Positions 1 to 10,720 of a DNA stretch of 64,000 nt are shown in pieces. Location of the stretch: contig CM046879.1 in assembly GCA_025667525.1 (NCBI GenBank), forward strand, positions 382,997,039 to 383,061,038, read 5' to 3'. Position numbers and translations under genes: made by a program. Numbering within the stretch: position 1 is the stretch's first letter; the number at the start of each line of letters is the position of its first letter. Origin of the DNA: Glebionis coronaria. Lineage: Eukaryota; Streptophyta; Magnoliopsida; Asterales; Asteraceae. The notes under the pieces are model-generated. The model searched no databases. It was not told where the DNA came from and worked only from the letters and a program-made list of their open reading frames with translations.

Positions 1-334
1 GGATGTACTTGTTCCCTTTAGATGATGGAAATGGCCCCATAAAGTCGATGCCCCATACGTCAAATATTTCACACTCTTGGATGAAATTTTGAGGCATCTC
101 ATCTTTATGTGTGATCTTGCCTTGTCTTTGGCAAGCATCACAATGTTTAACCATGTCGTGAGCATCACGGTAAATGGTGGGCCAATAAAATCTAGAGTCG
201 GATACTTTCTTCGCGGTGTAATTAGGACCAAAGTGACCACCGGTGGGTCCTTTATGGCAAGCGTCAAGGATTTGTTCCGCTGTCGGCCCATCAACACATC
301 GACGAATGACAAGATCCGCACATTGTTTGAATAG
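1..334 (-). pseudogene. Element A integrase, N-terminal part (partial)
   Basis: The frame continues from the RNase H region after one stop codon (DDP-stop-LFK, where element B reads DDPYLF). Visible are the HHCC zinc-binding region ([11 protein letters not shown] ... CDACQRQG) and the start of the catalytic core with its first acidic residue in [12 protein letters not shown]. Integrase would insert the cDNA into host DNA. The second catalytic Asp and the Glu lie beyond base 1. One nonsense change separates it from the upstream polyprotein, so it is non-functional as it stands. Confidence 0.88.
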
Positions 335-1067
335 TTAAGGGTCGTCCCAGAAATAATGTTCAATATCTTTAAAGAACTTTTTCTTGTGTTGGGACGTTAA
401 CCCTTCCTTGAGAACTCCACCCGCTAAATAGTTTGCAATGTCCGCAAACCACGGGGTGTCATCGAGATTTGGATTGATAGACATTAAGGCCTCAAGGGGA
501 AAAGAGTCATTGATCTCTTGGTACAGATGATCCCCTTGATAAGGATCCTCAAGTCTACTTAGATGATCCGCGGCTAGGTTTTCGGCACCCTTCTTGTCAC
601 GAATTTCGATTTTAAATTCTTGAAGGAGTAAAACCCAACGAAGAAGTCTTGGCTTAGAATCTTGCTTAGTCAACAAGTACTTCAACGCGGAATGATCGGT
701 ATACATGATGGTGGTAGAAAGGACAAGATAGGGGCGGAATTTTTCAAAAGCATACACTACAGCTAAAAGCTCTTTTTCGGTAGTGGTGTAATGCAATTGA
801 GCCCCCTTCATTGTCTTGCTAGCATAGTGGATTGGTTGGAAGTGTTTGTTCACTCTTTGGCCCAAAACCGCTCCAATAGCAAAGTCGCTAGTATCACACA
901 CCAACTCAAAAGGTAGCTCCCAATTAGGGGTAACCAAGACCGGTGCCTTAGTTAGCTTATCCTTAAGAAGATTGAAGGATTCAAGACACTCTTTGGAAAA
1001 GATGAAAGGAGTATCTTTTTCCAAGAGGTGGGTCATCGGGCGAGCGATTTTAGAAAAATCTTGAATG
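335..1067 (-). pseudogene. Element A RNase H domain and RH-IN linker
   Basis: This is a Ty3-type RNase H, which degrades the RNA strand of the RNA:DNA hybrid. Visible motifs are [14 protein letters not shown] (first Asp), [19 protein letters not shown] (Glu) and [11 protein letters not shown] (Asp). They are followed by the [15 protein letters not shown] and ADHLSRLED segments usual before integrase. The segment begins after an in-frame break near 1068 and ends at the premature stop at 335. It is otherwise close to the same domain in element B, which E splits. Confidence 0.9.
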
Positions 1068-1069
1068 AA

Positions 1070-1836
1070 TCAGCGATAGAAGCCCGCATGACCGAGGAAA
1101 CTTCTCACACCCTTCACGGTTGAAGGTGGAGGCAATTTTGCAATAACATCGACTTTAGCACGGTCCACTTCAAGACCGGCTTTGGAGATTTTGTGTCCTA
1201 GCACGATGCCTTCTTTTACCATGAAATGGCATTTTTCCCAATTTAGAACAAGGTGAGTGTCTTCACACCGCTTAAGCATGCGTTCCAAATTGGCAAGGAA
1301 AGAAGAGAAAGAATCACCATAAACCGAGAAATCATCCATGAAGAATTCCATAGTTTCTTCAACCATGTCATGGAAGATATCCATCATACACCTTTGGAAA
1401 GTCCCAGGAGCATTGCATAAGCTGGAAGGCATTCTTTTGTAGGCAAATGTTCCATAAGGACAAGTGAATGTGGTTTTCTCTTGGTCTTTGGGATCGCTGG
1501 GAATTTGAAAATACCCGGAGAAACCGTTTAAAAAACAGTAATAGTCATTACCTGCTAGACGTTCAAGCATTTGGTCCATGAAAGGAAGGGAAAATGATCC
1601 TTTCTCGTAGCATCATTGAGTTTGCGATAGTCTATATAAACTCTCCACCCTGTAACGAGACGAGTAGGAATCAACTCGTTGTTTTCATTGGGAACAACGG
1701 TGATTCCACCTTTCTTAGGCACACAATGAACGGGACTAACCCACGGTGAATCCGAGATAGGATAGGTCATGCCCGCATCAAGAAGTTTGATAACCTCTTT
1801 TTTGATAACGTCATGGATCTTAGGATTCACCCTTCG
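1070..1836 (-). pseudogene. Element A reverse transcriptase, frameshifted, catalytic Asp lost
   Basis: RT would copy the element RNA into cDNA in the virus-like particle. The domain is in two frames. Residues from NPKIHDVIKKEVIKLL through GWRVYIDYRKLNDATRKD occupy 1830-1555. The rest (MDQMLERLAGNDYYCFL...) occupies 1579-1070, so there is a frameshift near 1570. The FMDDFSVYG active-site box is intact (Asp pair about 1331-1336). The earlier catalytic aspartate is Asn here: FLNGFSGY, codon about 1526-1528, where element B has FLDGFSGY. A stop just upstream (TIQS-stop-RRVNPK) separates it from the gag-PR frame. This RT cannot be active. Confidence 0.9.
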
Positions 1837-3801
1837 TTAGCTTTGAATAGTGGGTTTAAATTCGTCCTCCATGAGAATTTTATGTGTGCATAAGTGAGGA
1901 TCAATTCCACGAATATAGGAGATCTTCCACGCAATCGCTTTCTTATGATTCTTCAACATGGCGATAAGTCGGGATTTTTCTTCTTCTTTCAGGTCCTTTG
2001 CGATGATCACGGGTGACTTCTTGTTGTCTTCAAGGAAAACGTACTCGAGATGAGACGGTAGGTCCTTAAGCTCTAAATCCGGAGGATTTTCGATAGAAGG
2101 CATAGTCAAATTCGGTTCATCGATAGATATATCCTTAGGAGATGGTGGAGAAATATGGTCCTCATTGAGAAGTTTGTAAATGGTACGAATGTCTTCATCC
2201 CAATTGGAGGGAGAATCGTCATATTGCAAGTCCGCATCTCCCAAAGTTGCTTCAAATTCTTTCAAGATGAAATCACTTTCTCCAAATGGAGTTAGTGATG
2301 GAGCAATAGAGGCAACGGTCTCAACAGTGGGTAGAGAAGAAGAACCACTTTTACAAGCGTCTTTGAAATGTTCTTCACAAGCCTCATCAAGAACGTAAAT
2401 GAAATTAACACTCTCGTTTTCAGAAGGCTGCTTAGAAAGTTTACCCATGTTGAAGACGATTTTATCGTCACCAACTCTTATGATTAATTCGCCCGCGGCT
2501 ACATCAATGAGAGTGCGACCGGTCCTCAAGAATGGACGTCCAACGATTAATGGAACACGGGGGTCCATCTCGTAGTCGACGACAACAAAATCCACCGGAA
2601 AGGTGAATTTGTCGACGCCGACGAAGACATCTTCGGCTATCCCCACTGGATAAGCAACCGTACGGTTAACTAATTCCAAGGTCATTCGTGTGGGGACTAG
2701 CTCGGGGAGAGATAATTGCTTCCAAACACTTAATGGCATTAAGTTAATACTAGCACCTAGATCGGCTAGGGCCATGCAATTCTCATTAAGTTGGGTCTGA
2801 GCAATATCGAGAAGTTTCTCCTTATCACTGAGAAGATCTTTAAACATTTTAGCATATTTGGGCATGTGAGCGAGAGCCTCAGCAAAGGAGATATTTAAAT
2901 TCAGTTGTTTAAACATTTTAAGAAAGTTCGAAACCTGAATATCATCCTTGTTCTTCAATTTTTCTTTCCTCAACCTCGAAGGATAAGGTATATTGGGTTG
3001 AGATGAAGGCTTTGGGATAGAATTCTCACTCACATCCTTGGGTGGTGGAGGGGTAGAAGTAGAAGGTGATGGAATAGAAGATGGAGGATTTGGAGAAAGA
3101 GACTCGTTTTCCTTAGTCCCAATCACCGGTGTAGGTTTAGGAAGCTCGGGTTCCTTTAAACCTTTTCCACTGCGAGTGGTGATTGCTTTCATCTCCCCCC
3201 TTGGATTAGCAACGGTGTTACTCGGAAGAGAACCCGATCCAGAGGCTTGATTACTTGGGAAGAAACTATCCATCATGTTCCTCAAGTCATTCGTTTGACT
3301 TGCCAAAGTGTTTCGCATATCAGCACGAAGATCATTCCCTTGCTTTACCATATCTGCTTTCATGTTGGCCATTTCCCGCTGAAGATTTTGCACGATCACA
3401 TCATTAGTCCTCATGTAGGTTTCAACATCTTGGTGTAATGCGGTGGGTTGGTTGGGAGGAGGAGCATGGTAGGCGGGTGGTTGATAAGTAGGTTGTTGGT
3501 AAACTTGGTTGTTTCTTTGAGGTGGATATGGGTTTTTTTGGTTTGGATATTGATTTGGAGCACGAGGTTGGTTTTGATTGTTGCGATTTAGGTTGTTCGG
3601 GTTTTGTGGGGGGAAACCGGGAGGTGAAAGAAAGTTGTTTGAGCGATAGTTGAGCAAGTTGCGGTCACCTTGAGGACGTGCTTGATAGACTCCCGTAGAA
3701 TAGGTACCGTTGGCGGCATACACATTTTCCGGATTGTCATGAGTCGAAGGAAAATCGGTGTATGAGTGAGATCCCCCGCATATATCACAAGATTGAGTCA
3801 T
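1837..3801 (-). pseudogene. Element A gag C-terminal part, protease and PR-RT linker (654 aa frame)
   Basis: This long open frame starts at a degenerate zinc knuckle (CDICGGSHSYTDFPS, last Cys replaced by Phe). It continues through the Pro/Asn/Gln-rich gag tail and an ITTRSGKGLKEPELP segment. A retroviral-type aspartic protease follows, with active site ALADLGASINLMPLSVW, then flap and core segments up to GRPFLRTGRTLIDVAAGELI. The acidic PR-RT linker contains SNWDEDIR (2185-2208) and TMPSIENPPDLELKDL. Relative to B, 30 codons are missing between LNENC and MALADLG, at a short direct repeat. Met at 3801 is not the natural start, because gag continues upstream in other frames. Confidence 0.92.
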
Positions 3802-4693
3802 AGCACTGGCTTAGGCAGTGATAGCTTTGGTATTATTGGCGGCTTGGATAGCAAGTGATTCAACAAGCGAAATAAGCTAATCAAGTCTCTTGTCGCTCTC
3901 ATTAGTGCTAGCACTAGCCACATTGGTCCGAACACTCTTGGTTTGCACTCTAGACCTGTTCTCAATAATATCCCAAGCGGCATTAGCAGACTTAACCAAA
4001 AGATTACCCCCGCGAGGCACTATTTAGTGAATCTTGGTCATTCATGCTTAAACCATTATAAAAAGTATTAATTTTGTGCACTTTGGTAAAACCATGTTGT
4101 GGGCACTTTCTTAAAAGTTCTTTAAAACGGTCCCAAGATTCACTAAAAGTCTCATCGTACTTTTGTTCTAAAGTAATGATTTCATTCCGCAAAGCGTTAG
4201 TACGAGAGGGTGGGAAAAAGTAGTTTATGAATTTGGTCTCTAAGTCCGTCCACGTAAGAATACTTTGTGGCGGTTCCTTATCAAGCCAATGCCGGGTTTG
4301 TCCCTCTAAGGAGAAAGGAAAAAGTTGCAAGCGAATTACCTCTTGTGAAACCCCATTAAATTTGACCGTATTCGTGAGTTGAAGGAACCTTTTGATGTGG
4401 TCATGAGGATCATCAATGGTACGTCCCAAGAATGGTTGAGCAGAGACCATTTGAATAAAGCCGGATTTGAGCTCAAAGTTGTTGGCTCCAATCGCGGGTA
4501 TGACAATATCATCGTGGTTGCCCTCTACATGTGCTTGCAAAAGTTCGATCATTGGACGATTGTCCGGTAGAGGTTCATTGTTGTCATTATTCATGTTGTT
4601 TTGAGGTGGATTATTATTATTGTTGTGTACACCGGCCATGTCTAAGTTATCGAGAGTCTCGGGATCGGGATAAGACGTTGATCGAGTGCGCAT
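3802..4693 (-). pseudogene. Element A gag N-terminal and capsid part
   Basis: The start MRTRSTSYPDPET at 4693 matches the MRTR start of gag in B (11274) and F (48153), which fixes the initiation codon. Gag forms the virus-like particle. The capsid-like region runs from GANNFELKSGFIQMVSAQPF through LFPFSLEGQTRHWLDKEPP and FINYFFPPSRTNALRNEI to CPQHGFTKVHKINTFYNGL. The frame breaks at about 4004-4010 (SASRG-stop). The following 200 bp still encode the VQTKSVRTNVASASTNE segment in another frame with stops. It is homologous to B gag but distinct from the F type. Confidence 0.9.
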
Positions 4694-4893
4694 ACACCTG
4701 CAAAAGAACTAACAAAGCAAGAAATATTTTTGGTATTTATTGTTTTTTTTTTAATTTTTTTGTATTTTTGAAAATTTTATATTTTTTAGGGTTTTTGAAA
4801 AAAAAATTTAAAGCAAGGAAAATAACGTTCAAAGATGAACGGATCCTAAAATCCAACGCGTCTCTCACTTAAAACCTTTAATCTAAACGAAAA
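4694..4893 (-). other. Element A leader between PBS and gag, with conserved hairpin
   Basis: This untranslated leader has A/T runs next to gag. A hairpin lies at 4826-4841 (CGTTCA / loop / TGAACG), shortly downstream of the PBS. The surrounding bases (GGATCC before it and GTTATTTT after it, in sense) recur at the same place in B, F and G, so it is probably a cis-acting RNA element. Confidence 0.7.
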
Positions 4894-4911
4894 GAGCCGG
4901 CAGCGGCGCCA
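4894..4911 (-). other. Element A primer binding site
   Basis: In sense it reads TGGCGCCGCTGCCGGCTC, two bases after the LTR end. This is the Athila-type PBS and resembles the complement of a tRNA-Asp 3' end. The same 18-mer, with at most a one-base change, occurs in B, F and G. Confidence 0.88.
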
Positions 4912-5249
4912 TTTAGTAACTGATCTTTTAGCTAAGTATAAAATCTTATCGTCCGATCTCTTCGAATTGATTATTGGTAGAAAGTGCGACTCAATTGTTC
5001 TTGGTGGACGATAATTTTGGGTTGTTTATCTATTTTAAACTAATGGTAAAATGAAAATGTCGTTGAGTAAAATTAAAGCTTTAAAATATAAACTAAAACG
5101 ACGAGTTAAAAATAAATGATTGAAAATTTTAAGAAAACAAAATTAGAAAAACACTTGGTAAAATTAGAGATTTCGGTAAGCGTGCAATTTTTGTAAATTA
5201 AAACGTGATCATTTTAAACTTTAAAACTCTGTAAAATCAAGAAATTTAA

Positions 5250-5590
5250 CCCGTCGGAATGCCTGATCGGAATGTAATCGGAATATGGGAAAACAAGGCT
5301 AATCGGAATAACACTAAAAAACAACCCCTCAATCGGAATGTTGTAATCTGAATCTGATCGGAAAGCACTTGTCAGAATAAAAGAAAGGAATCCAGATCGG
5401 AATAAGTTAAAATGATAAAATCGGAATACAAGAAAGGAATCCAAATCGGAATAAGTTAAAACCCTTATCCGATCTTAGTGATCGGAATACTAGTGATCAA
5501 ATCGGAAAGTAAAACCCTAATCCGATCAAGTGATCGGAATAAAGAGGAAGCTATTCGGAATGCTTAATCGGAAAGGGGTTTACCCTTTCC
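5250..5590 (-). repeat. Motif array in element A LTR (sense core ATTCCGAT)
   Basis: About 15 irregularly spaced copies of CGGAAT or CGGAAA, mostly ATCGGAAT, are read on the plus strand. On the element sense strand the core is ATTCCGAT. It occupies the same part of the LTR as the TTCCGGATAAG array of B and the ATTCCGAATAG array of F. Confidence 0.8.
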
Positions 5591-6144
5591 GATGGTATGT
5601 ATTCGAAAATAAGCTAAGAATTAAGCAATTTTCAGTAAGCCAAATCCAAAACTTGATCGAATTAATGATAAGTCGAACTAGTAAGTACAAATTAAGAACT
5701 TTTTAAACTTTAAATAAGCAATCTTTTAAATCAAACCATAAAAAAATGAAACTTTTTAAGAAAGCTTTTAAAAAGTAAATAAGCTAAAAATACAAATAAG
5801 CCAATAAGCACAAGGATCTTAAAGCTTAACCGTATGAAAGCTTAAGTAGGAATAAAAAGATTAACTTTTTAGTCACGAAAACATCAAGATCAAACACGGA
5901 TCATCAATATTTCAGATCAAAAGTTACTAAAATAAAGAAAGGTAGAAAGAGATTAAAGAACTAAAACTTAAACTTAAACTTGATTAATGAAATCAAAATA
6001 CAAAAAGCTTAATCTTGAAAGATTAAAAGATGGAAAAGATGAAAACTTAGTGAGAGAAAGTTAGAACTTTCTCTCTCTAAAAACTAGAAAGAAAATAATG
6101 AAAAATGAAACTAGCTAGCTCTCCTCCTAGTGTGATTAGGAGGG

Positions 6145-6152
6145 TATTTATA
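6145..6152 (-). promoter_or_regulatory. TATA box of element A LTR
   Basis: TATAAATA in sense. One base downstream is an inverted repeat (CCTCCTA ... TAGGAGG, 6123-6143) at the expected transcription start. The same TATA-plus-hairpin layout occurs in B, E and H. Confidence 0.65.
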
Positions 6153-6585
6153 GGGAAAAATGGGAAGTGCATGTGTGGTGTGCTTCCTTCTTTCTTTAAT
6201 TCTCGACTCGATTTAATTCTTTGTCTTTTCTCGACGTCGTCTCGGGATTTGAACTTGTCTTAATAATTTTCTTTTTTAATTTAGACTTGAGTTCTTCGAC
6301 TTCATTAAACTTCCGTCTTTAGACTTTTTCTTCGATAAATCTTCAGAATAGGTCTTGGACATCCGTTCTTTAAGCACTCTTGATCTCTTGACTTCGTCTT
6401 TTCTCGTTTTCTTCGATAAAAGCCCGTGAAAGCCCGTGTTTTCTTCCTTTTTCATCTTTTGGTCCTAAAACACAATAAAAACACAAACCACGCATAATTC
6501 CGACTTTTACGACATAAAATACACGTTTTGGTCTTGTTAATATTGAATATAAGTGGTAAAAGGATAAGTGTTTTCACACTTATTA

Positions 6586-7007
6586 CCCATCTGATCTGAT
6601 TTTATACAAGTTGGTCATTGGTGCATTCGTGGCTTCTTCCACGTTTTGGGCTGAAATCTTCATAACGGGCCTCCAAATATTTCTATATAATTGAATTTTG
6701 GGTTGTAGTTATAAAAAGGCCCAACAACTATTATGAAGTTCAATAATGGGTCGGTTCGACCCATTTAAATGGTGTCGGGCCGACCCAATAAAATACGAAG
6801 GCACCGTTGGATTCGATTTTCCTTGCTCTTTCCATTTCCCGTGTCCGTTTTTGCTCTTTCGCTTCATTTCTTGTGATTTCTTTGATATTTGTACCTGCAC
6901 ACGCACAAACGACAAAACACACGTATACAAGGCATAATTGATGATTATTTGACCATTTTAAGCACGTTTTATGAGGAAATATGATGTGTAATTAGAGTCA
7001 CATCACA
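6586..7007 (-). repeat. Element D 3' LTR fragment interrupted by element A
   Basis: In sense, a polypurine tract (AGTAGGGGG, 7008-7020) is followed at 7007 by TGTGATGTGACTC, a plausible LTR start. The LTR is cut at 6586 by the outer end of A. An inverted repeat, ATGGGTCG / CGACCCAT, lies at 6746-6764. The rest of the LTR would lie left of the window, beyond A. The family differs from the TAATA/TGATA-starting LTRs. Confidence 0.65.
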
Positions 7008-8849
7008 CCCCCTACTAAACTATTGTCGTGTCCTCACGCAATGCTAGAATAAAGTATAAAGCAACTCTGTTTTTCATTTATTAAAATCATTTATTCATTT
7101 TATTAATATTTAATGTGCATATGACATAATGTATCGCTTTCATTATTCAAAAATAACTTTTAGGATCACAGAATTTGAATAGGTTCGTCGTCCTCGACTT
7201 TTTACTCTTTCCGTGCCAAGCTCAAAAACAAGATCATTGTTAACAATAAGTTCTCATGTTAAGACCACTTAAATAAGACATTTGTATAGAACTCCTTCTC
7301 CATTATTCCTAAGTTGTGTCTCTAGATTTTAAGGATTGTCATTCACCCGTAGGCTCATTTGTCTTATTTAATAATTATTAATCCAAAAAGGAAGGCAAAA
7401 CGGTGTAAACCCGACACTTAGTACCTAACCTCGTCCTCAAAAACCGTTGTCACTAAAGAAAGCCCACATCAAGGATAATTTAACATGATTTAGGGAATAA
7501 ATTCCCGGATTCAAAATTTGGCCAATAGTACTACTTATTATTTATTCCTCCAAAGTCATTTTGACTTTATAATGGAGTTAGCAAATTTACATCATATACC
7601 CTTAGGCTCTTTAAGATGTAAAAGTGCTCCTTATCTATGATCCACACCCTAAGGCTCCTTGAACCATAAACAAGGGAATTGACATTCATCATCACTCCAC
7701 ACCCTAAGCCTCCTTCAAATAATGACGAAGCAATTTTTATTAAACACTTACTATGCCATACACCCTAAGGCTCTAATGACAAGGCTCGTGCTACATGTCC
7801 CACACCCGAAGGCTCCTTGAGATCATGTTTTAATCTTATTCTTCTTTATTCATGATATATAGTAGGCCAAACTCCGCAATCCCATGGTCTGAATACCTCC
7901 TACTCAGTGGTTATGAGCCACCTTAGTCGGAAGTCCATGACGCTGGCACCTCATTGTGTTCTCGCTTTAATTACAAGGGAATAAAAGAGTTCGTTAAGAA
8001 CTAAAATATCGAACCTAAACCGCAAAAATCCTCATTTATTAAGCAATTAAATATACAAGCGGGGAGAAAGAGCCAAAAAACTCATATAAAGAAGAATTAA
8101 CCTTTAAACTTATTATCAACTCTATCATCTCTCGTTCTCCACAATTTAAAATCTCAAATAATGAGACTCGTGGATGCTTAGCCTATTAAACCAATTAAGG
8201 TCTACATGGTTAAGGAATGAGCTAAGGTAAACCGGGTCGAGTCAAAAACTATTCTTATTTTAACCAACGGAAAGCTTGCATTCATGTCAAAAACACTTAT
8301 TAGAATATGAAAAAAAAATTATGTAATTTTAAGCACATTTTTGAAAAACGGAGTACGTGAAGACAACGAACAAAAGGAAAAGCATATCGATAGATACCCC
8401 CCCCCATACTAAAACCAAACATTGTCCTCAATGTTTCAAGTATAAGGGTATGATACCCCCTACTAGAGACGAAGAGTCGAATGAAAAATCCTAACATGGA
8501 AAGGGTATGACGCAAATAATTAAAAGCCGTTTATTAATTATGCCAATAAAAATAAGCGTTAGTAAAGGATATAATCATCGGATATTGGAAGTCTCAAATG
8601 AATGATCGAAACTCGAGTGATACGTGATGAAAATGAACACGAGAGTCTTCGATGTATGAGAAACCTAAAATCACATCACAAACGAAACACGAGAACAAAT
8701 GAAACAGCACAAGCCCTTCACATTAGAAATAAGAAAGAACATAGAATGATAAGCATGGGAATCTCCCCCACGAGGCACCTTGTTTTTGGTAACCGAGTCA
8801 TGAGCTTGACTCGACCCCGAATTAAATGGTCCATGGGGGAGCAAGAGAA
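7008..8849 (-). other. Element D 3' untranslated region with polypurine tract and conserved blocks
   Basis: No coding sequence is seen. Structures shared with B, F and G, listed in plus-strand order, are: the PPT at 7008-7020 next to a CGTG-AGGA-CACG hairpin; a block at 8121-8182 (hairpin plus AACGAGAGATGATAGAG in sense); a block at 8208-8247; the inverted repeat AAACATTG-AGGA-CAATGTTT at 8417-8436 next to a run of nine G; and the post-ORF hairpin at 8794-8813. Degenerate repeats of CACCCTAAGGCTCC recur at 7595-7830, each followed by unrelated spacer. D is thus a diverged Athila-like element. Confidence 0.72.
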
Positions 8850-9545
8850 TCACCACTGGCTCAAAAAAGACATGCCAGGGTCAAAAATCTTATCCTCATT
8901 ACCGGATGAGAATAAAGAAGAAGAATCTACAGTATAAGTGAAGAAAAGTAAAAGGATTCTTATGAAATACGAGAAATAGGTATAAAGGCGATCCTTAAGA
9001 ATACTCGTCTTTGCCAAGGGCGGGAGGGTGGAAGAAAAAGATATCAAAGTGTCACCCGAGGACACTTGATAGAAACTCAAAGCAAGAGTCGATGGGGCAA
9101 CTGGTAAAACATCACAAGTGATAGAAACATCAACGTCTACTCCAGGATCAAAACACTCATCTTCATTTCCCGGTATGAAATGAGGAGAGTAAAGGCGATA
9201 CATCACCCGCTTGGGCGTGCACGTGGTAGGACGGGGTGGCAACATAGTATGAGAAATATCAGAAGAAATATATACCACCCGCGTCACCTCTCCAGACCGA
9301 ATCAAACGGAAGGTAGGGTCAAATCTCTCTACCTCCTCTATGATGGGATGTGGCATGGCTAACAAAGAATGCTCATCAATAGCAAGGGAGTCGGAGCTAT
9401 CAATGTCCTAAATCCCCTCTTCAAAGAGAGGATTCACCTCACTAGAGATGTAGGCGTTATCAAAATCAAATAAAGGGTTCGAATAAATCTTGAAATTTTC
9501 CTTCAGAACGTCTTCATCGGATAGTGACTCGTCATCACTAGAAGT
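8850..9545 (-). pseudogene. Element D acidic protein C-terminus with paired FDPG motifs
   Basis: The frame runs from the junction with B at 9545 to the stop at 8850, with one internal stop near 9413. Upstream it is acidic (SSDDESLSDEDVLKENF, NPLFDFDNAYISSEVNPLF). The C-terminal module reads NEDECFDPGVDVD (about 9141-9160), then a hydrophobic stretch (YFSYFIRILLLFFTYTV), then GNEDKIFDPGMSFLSQW at the end. F and G proteins end with the same layout. The function is unknown. Position and a possible membrane segment would fit an envelope-like role, but that is only a guess. The 5' part was lost at the D/B junction. Confidence 0.75.
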
Positions 9546-9732
9546 AAAAGTCTAAAGACGGAAGTTTACTGAAGTCGAAGAACTCAAGTCTAATTAGAGA
9601 AGAAGATTATAAGACAAGTTCAATTTATGTCGACAAATCCCGAGACGACATCGAGAAAGACAAACAAATTAAATCGAGTCGAGACGAGAAGAAAGCAAGA
9701 AGAAAGCTTAAACACTTAACCTCCCCACCTCC

Positions 9733-9740
9733 TATAAATA
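9733..9740 (+). promoter_or_regulatory. TATA box of element B 5' LTR
   Basis: TATAAATA, followed 2 bp later by the perfect inverted repeat CTCCTAAT / ATGTC / ATTAGGAG (9743-9763). The 3' LTR has the same TATA at 59284-59291, with one stem arm mutated. Confidence 0.65.
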
Positions 9741-10194
9741 CCCTCCTAATATGTCATTAGGAGTGTGTTAGTTGTTTTAGTTTTTAGTTAAGTTTTAGTT
9801 TCTATTAAGTATGTTTTTATTTTATCTCTAGTTTTTCTTTCAAGCTTATTAAATCTTTACTTTAATCTTGTAATCTGTGATATTAATCTTTAATCAAATC
9901 AAGCTTATTTCCTTAATTCTCATTCTAACTTTCTTGATAATCTATGGTTTTGCTTTGATAATCATGTAGTGGATGTGATTTTGTTGATTTTGGTGTGTTT
10001 GGCTTATTCTAAATAAGTTGTTTTTAGTAAGTTTAAGTTTTTATAAAAAGTTGATTTTCATTATTTAGATTATTTATTGTTTTAATAGTTTTTAAATTGT
10101 GGCTTATTAGTTTTTTCTTAAAAAAATCATTTTGGTTTTGTTTTTGGTAAAGTGCTTATTGGTTTTTAGCTTACTCTCTTTGTGCTTAAGTTTT

Positions 10195-10720
10195 TCTTGT
10201 TCCGAAATCCTTCTAAGTCCCCCATTCCGGATAAGAGGAACATATCCCTCTTTTTCCGGATAACAGCTATAACCATTTTTGCGGATAAGTCTTCTAAGTA
10301 CAACATTCCGGATAAGGGTGACAAACTCCCTTTTCCAGATAAGCATCACAATACCATTCTCCGGATAAGAGTTAGAAGACGGATTCTGGATAAGCCTTCA
10401 ATTTGGAATTCCGGATAAGCTGCGAAACAACATTCCGGATAAGCTTTCTCACTTCATTTTCCAGATAAGAGTTAGAAGACGGATTCAGGATAAGCCTCCG
10501 ATTTTGCATTCCGGATAAGCTGCGAAACAACATTCCGGATGGTCGGGTTAGCATATTCCGGATAAGCTTATTATTTTGTTTTCCGGATAAGGACCAGAAA
10601 CTTGATTCCGGATAAGCCCAGGAAGTAAACATTCTGGATAAGGCCAACAACACCGATTCCGGATAAGAGTTCGAAAACTTATTCCGGATAACGCTCCAAG
10701 TTCATATTCCGGATAAGGGT
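10195..10720 (+). repeat. TTCCGGATAAG motif array in element B 5' LTR
   Basis: About 20 irregularly spaced copies of CCGGATAAG and one-base variants, all in the sense orientation, with unrelated 10-20 bp spacers. It is repeated in the 3' LTR at about 59770-60285. The motif contains GATAAG, the plant I-box core. That suggests, but does not prove, an enhancer-like role. Confidence 0.88.

Larger units (their letters stand above)
1..6585 (-). mobile_element. Element A: Athila-like Ty3/gypsy retrotransposon, left part outside window
   Basis: On the minus strand the order is 5' LTR (4914-6585), PBS, gag, protease, RT, RNase H and the start of integrase, which runs off the window at base 1. The gag-PR-RT-RH-IN order marks Ty3/gypsy. 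The PBS and the FMDDFSVYG form of the RT active site mark the Athila lineage. The same gene set on the plus strand in element B is closely related. Coding is broken by stops and frameshifts, so this copy is dead. Its 5' LTR ends inside an older LTR belonging to D. The 3' LTR and the second TSD copy are not visible. Confidence 0.93.
4914..6585 (-). repeat. Element A 5' LTR (about 1672 bp)
   Basis: It starts in sense at 6585 with TAATAAGTGTG and ends at 4914 with GTTACTA, two bases before the PBS. The start matches the start of the B 3' LTR (TAATAAGTGTG at 58841). U3 begins with a hairpin of 8-bp stem and GAAA loop (6564-6583). TATAAATA lies at 6145-6152 and is followed directly by an inverted repeat (6123-6143). 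A degenerate ATTCCGAT motif array lies at 5250-5590. The termini are TA...TA rather than TG...CA. Confidence 0.85.

Noticed and set aside
2180..3438. Plus-strand frames opposite A gag-PR, and similar antisense frames over B, E and G
   Set aside because: They are opposite-strand shadows of well-supported coding regions, without independent motifs.
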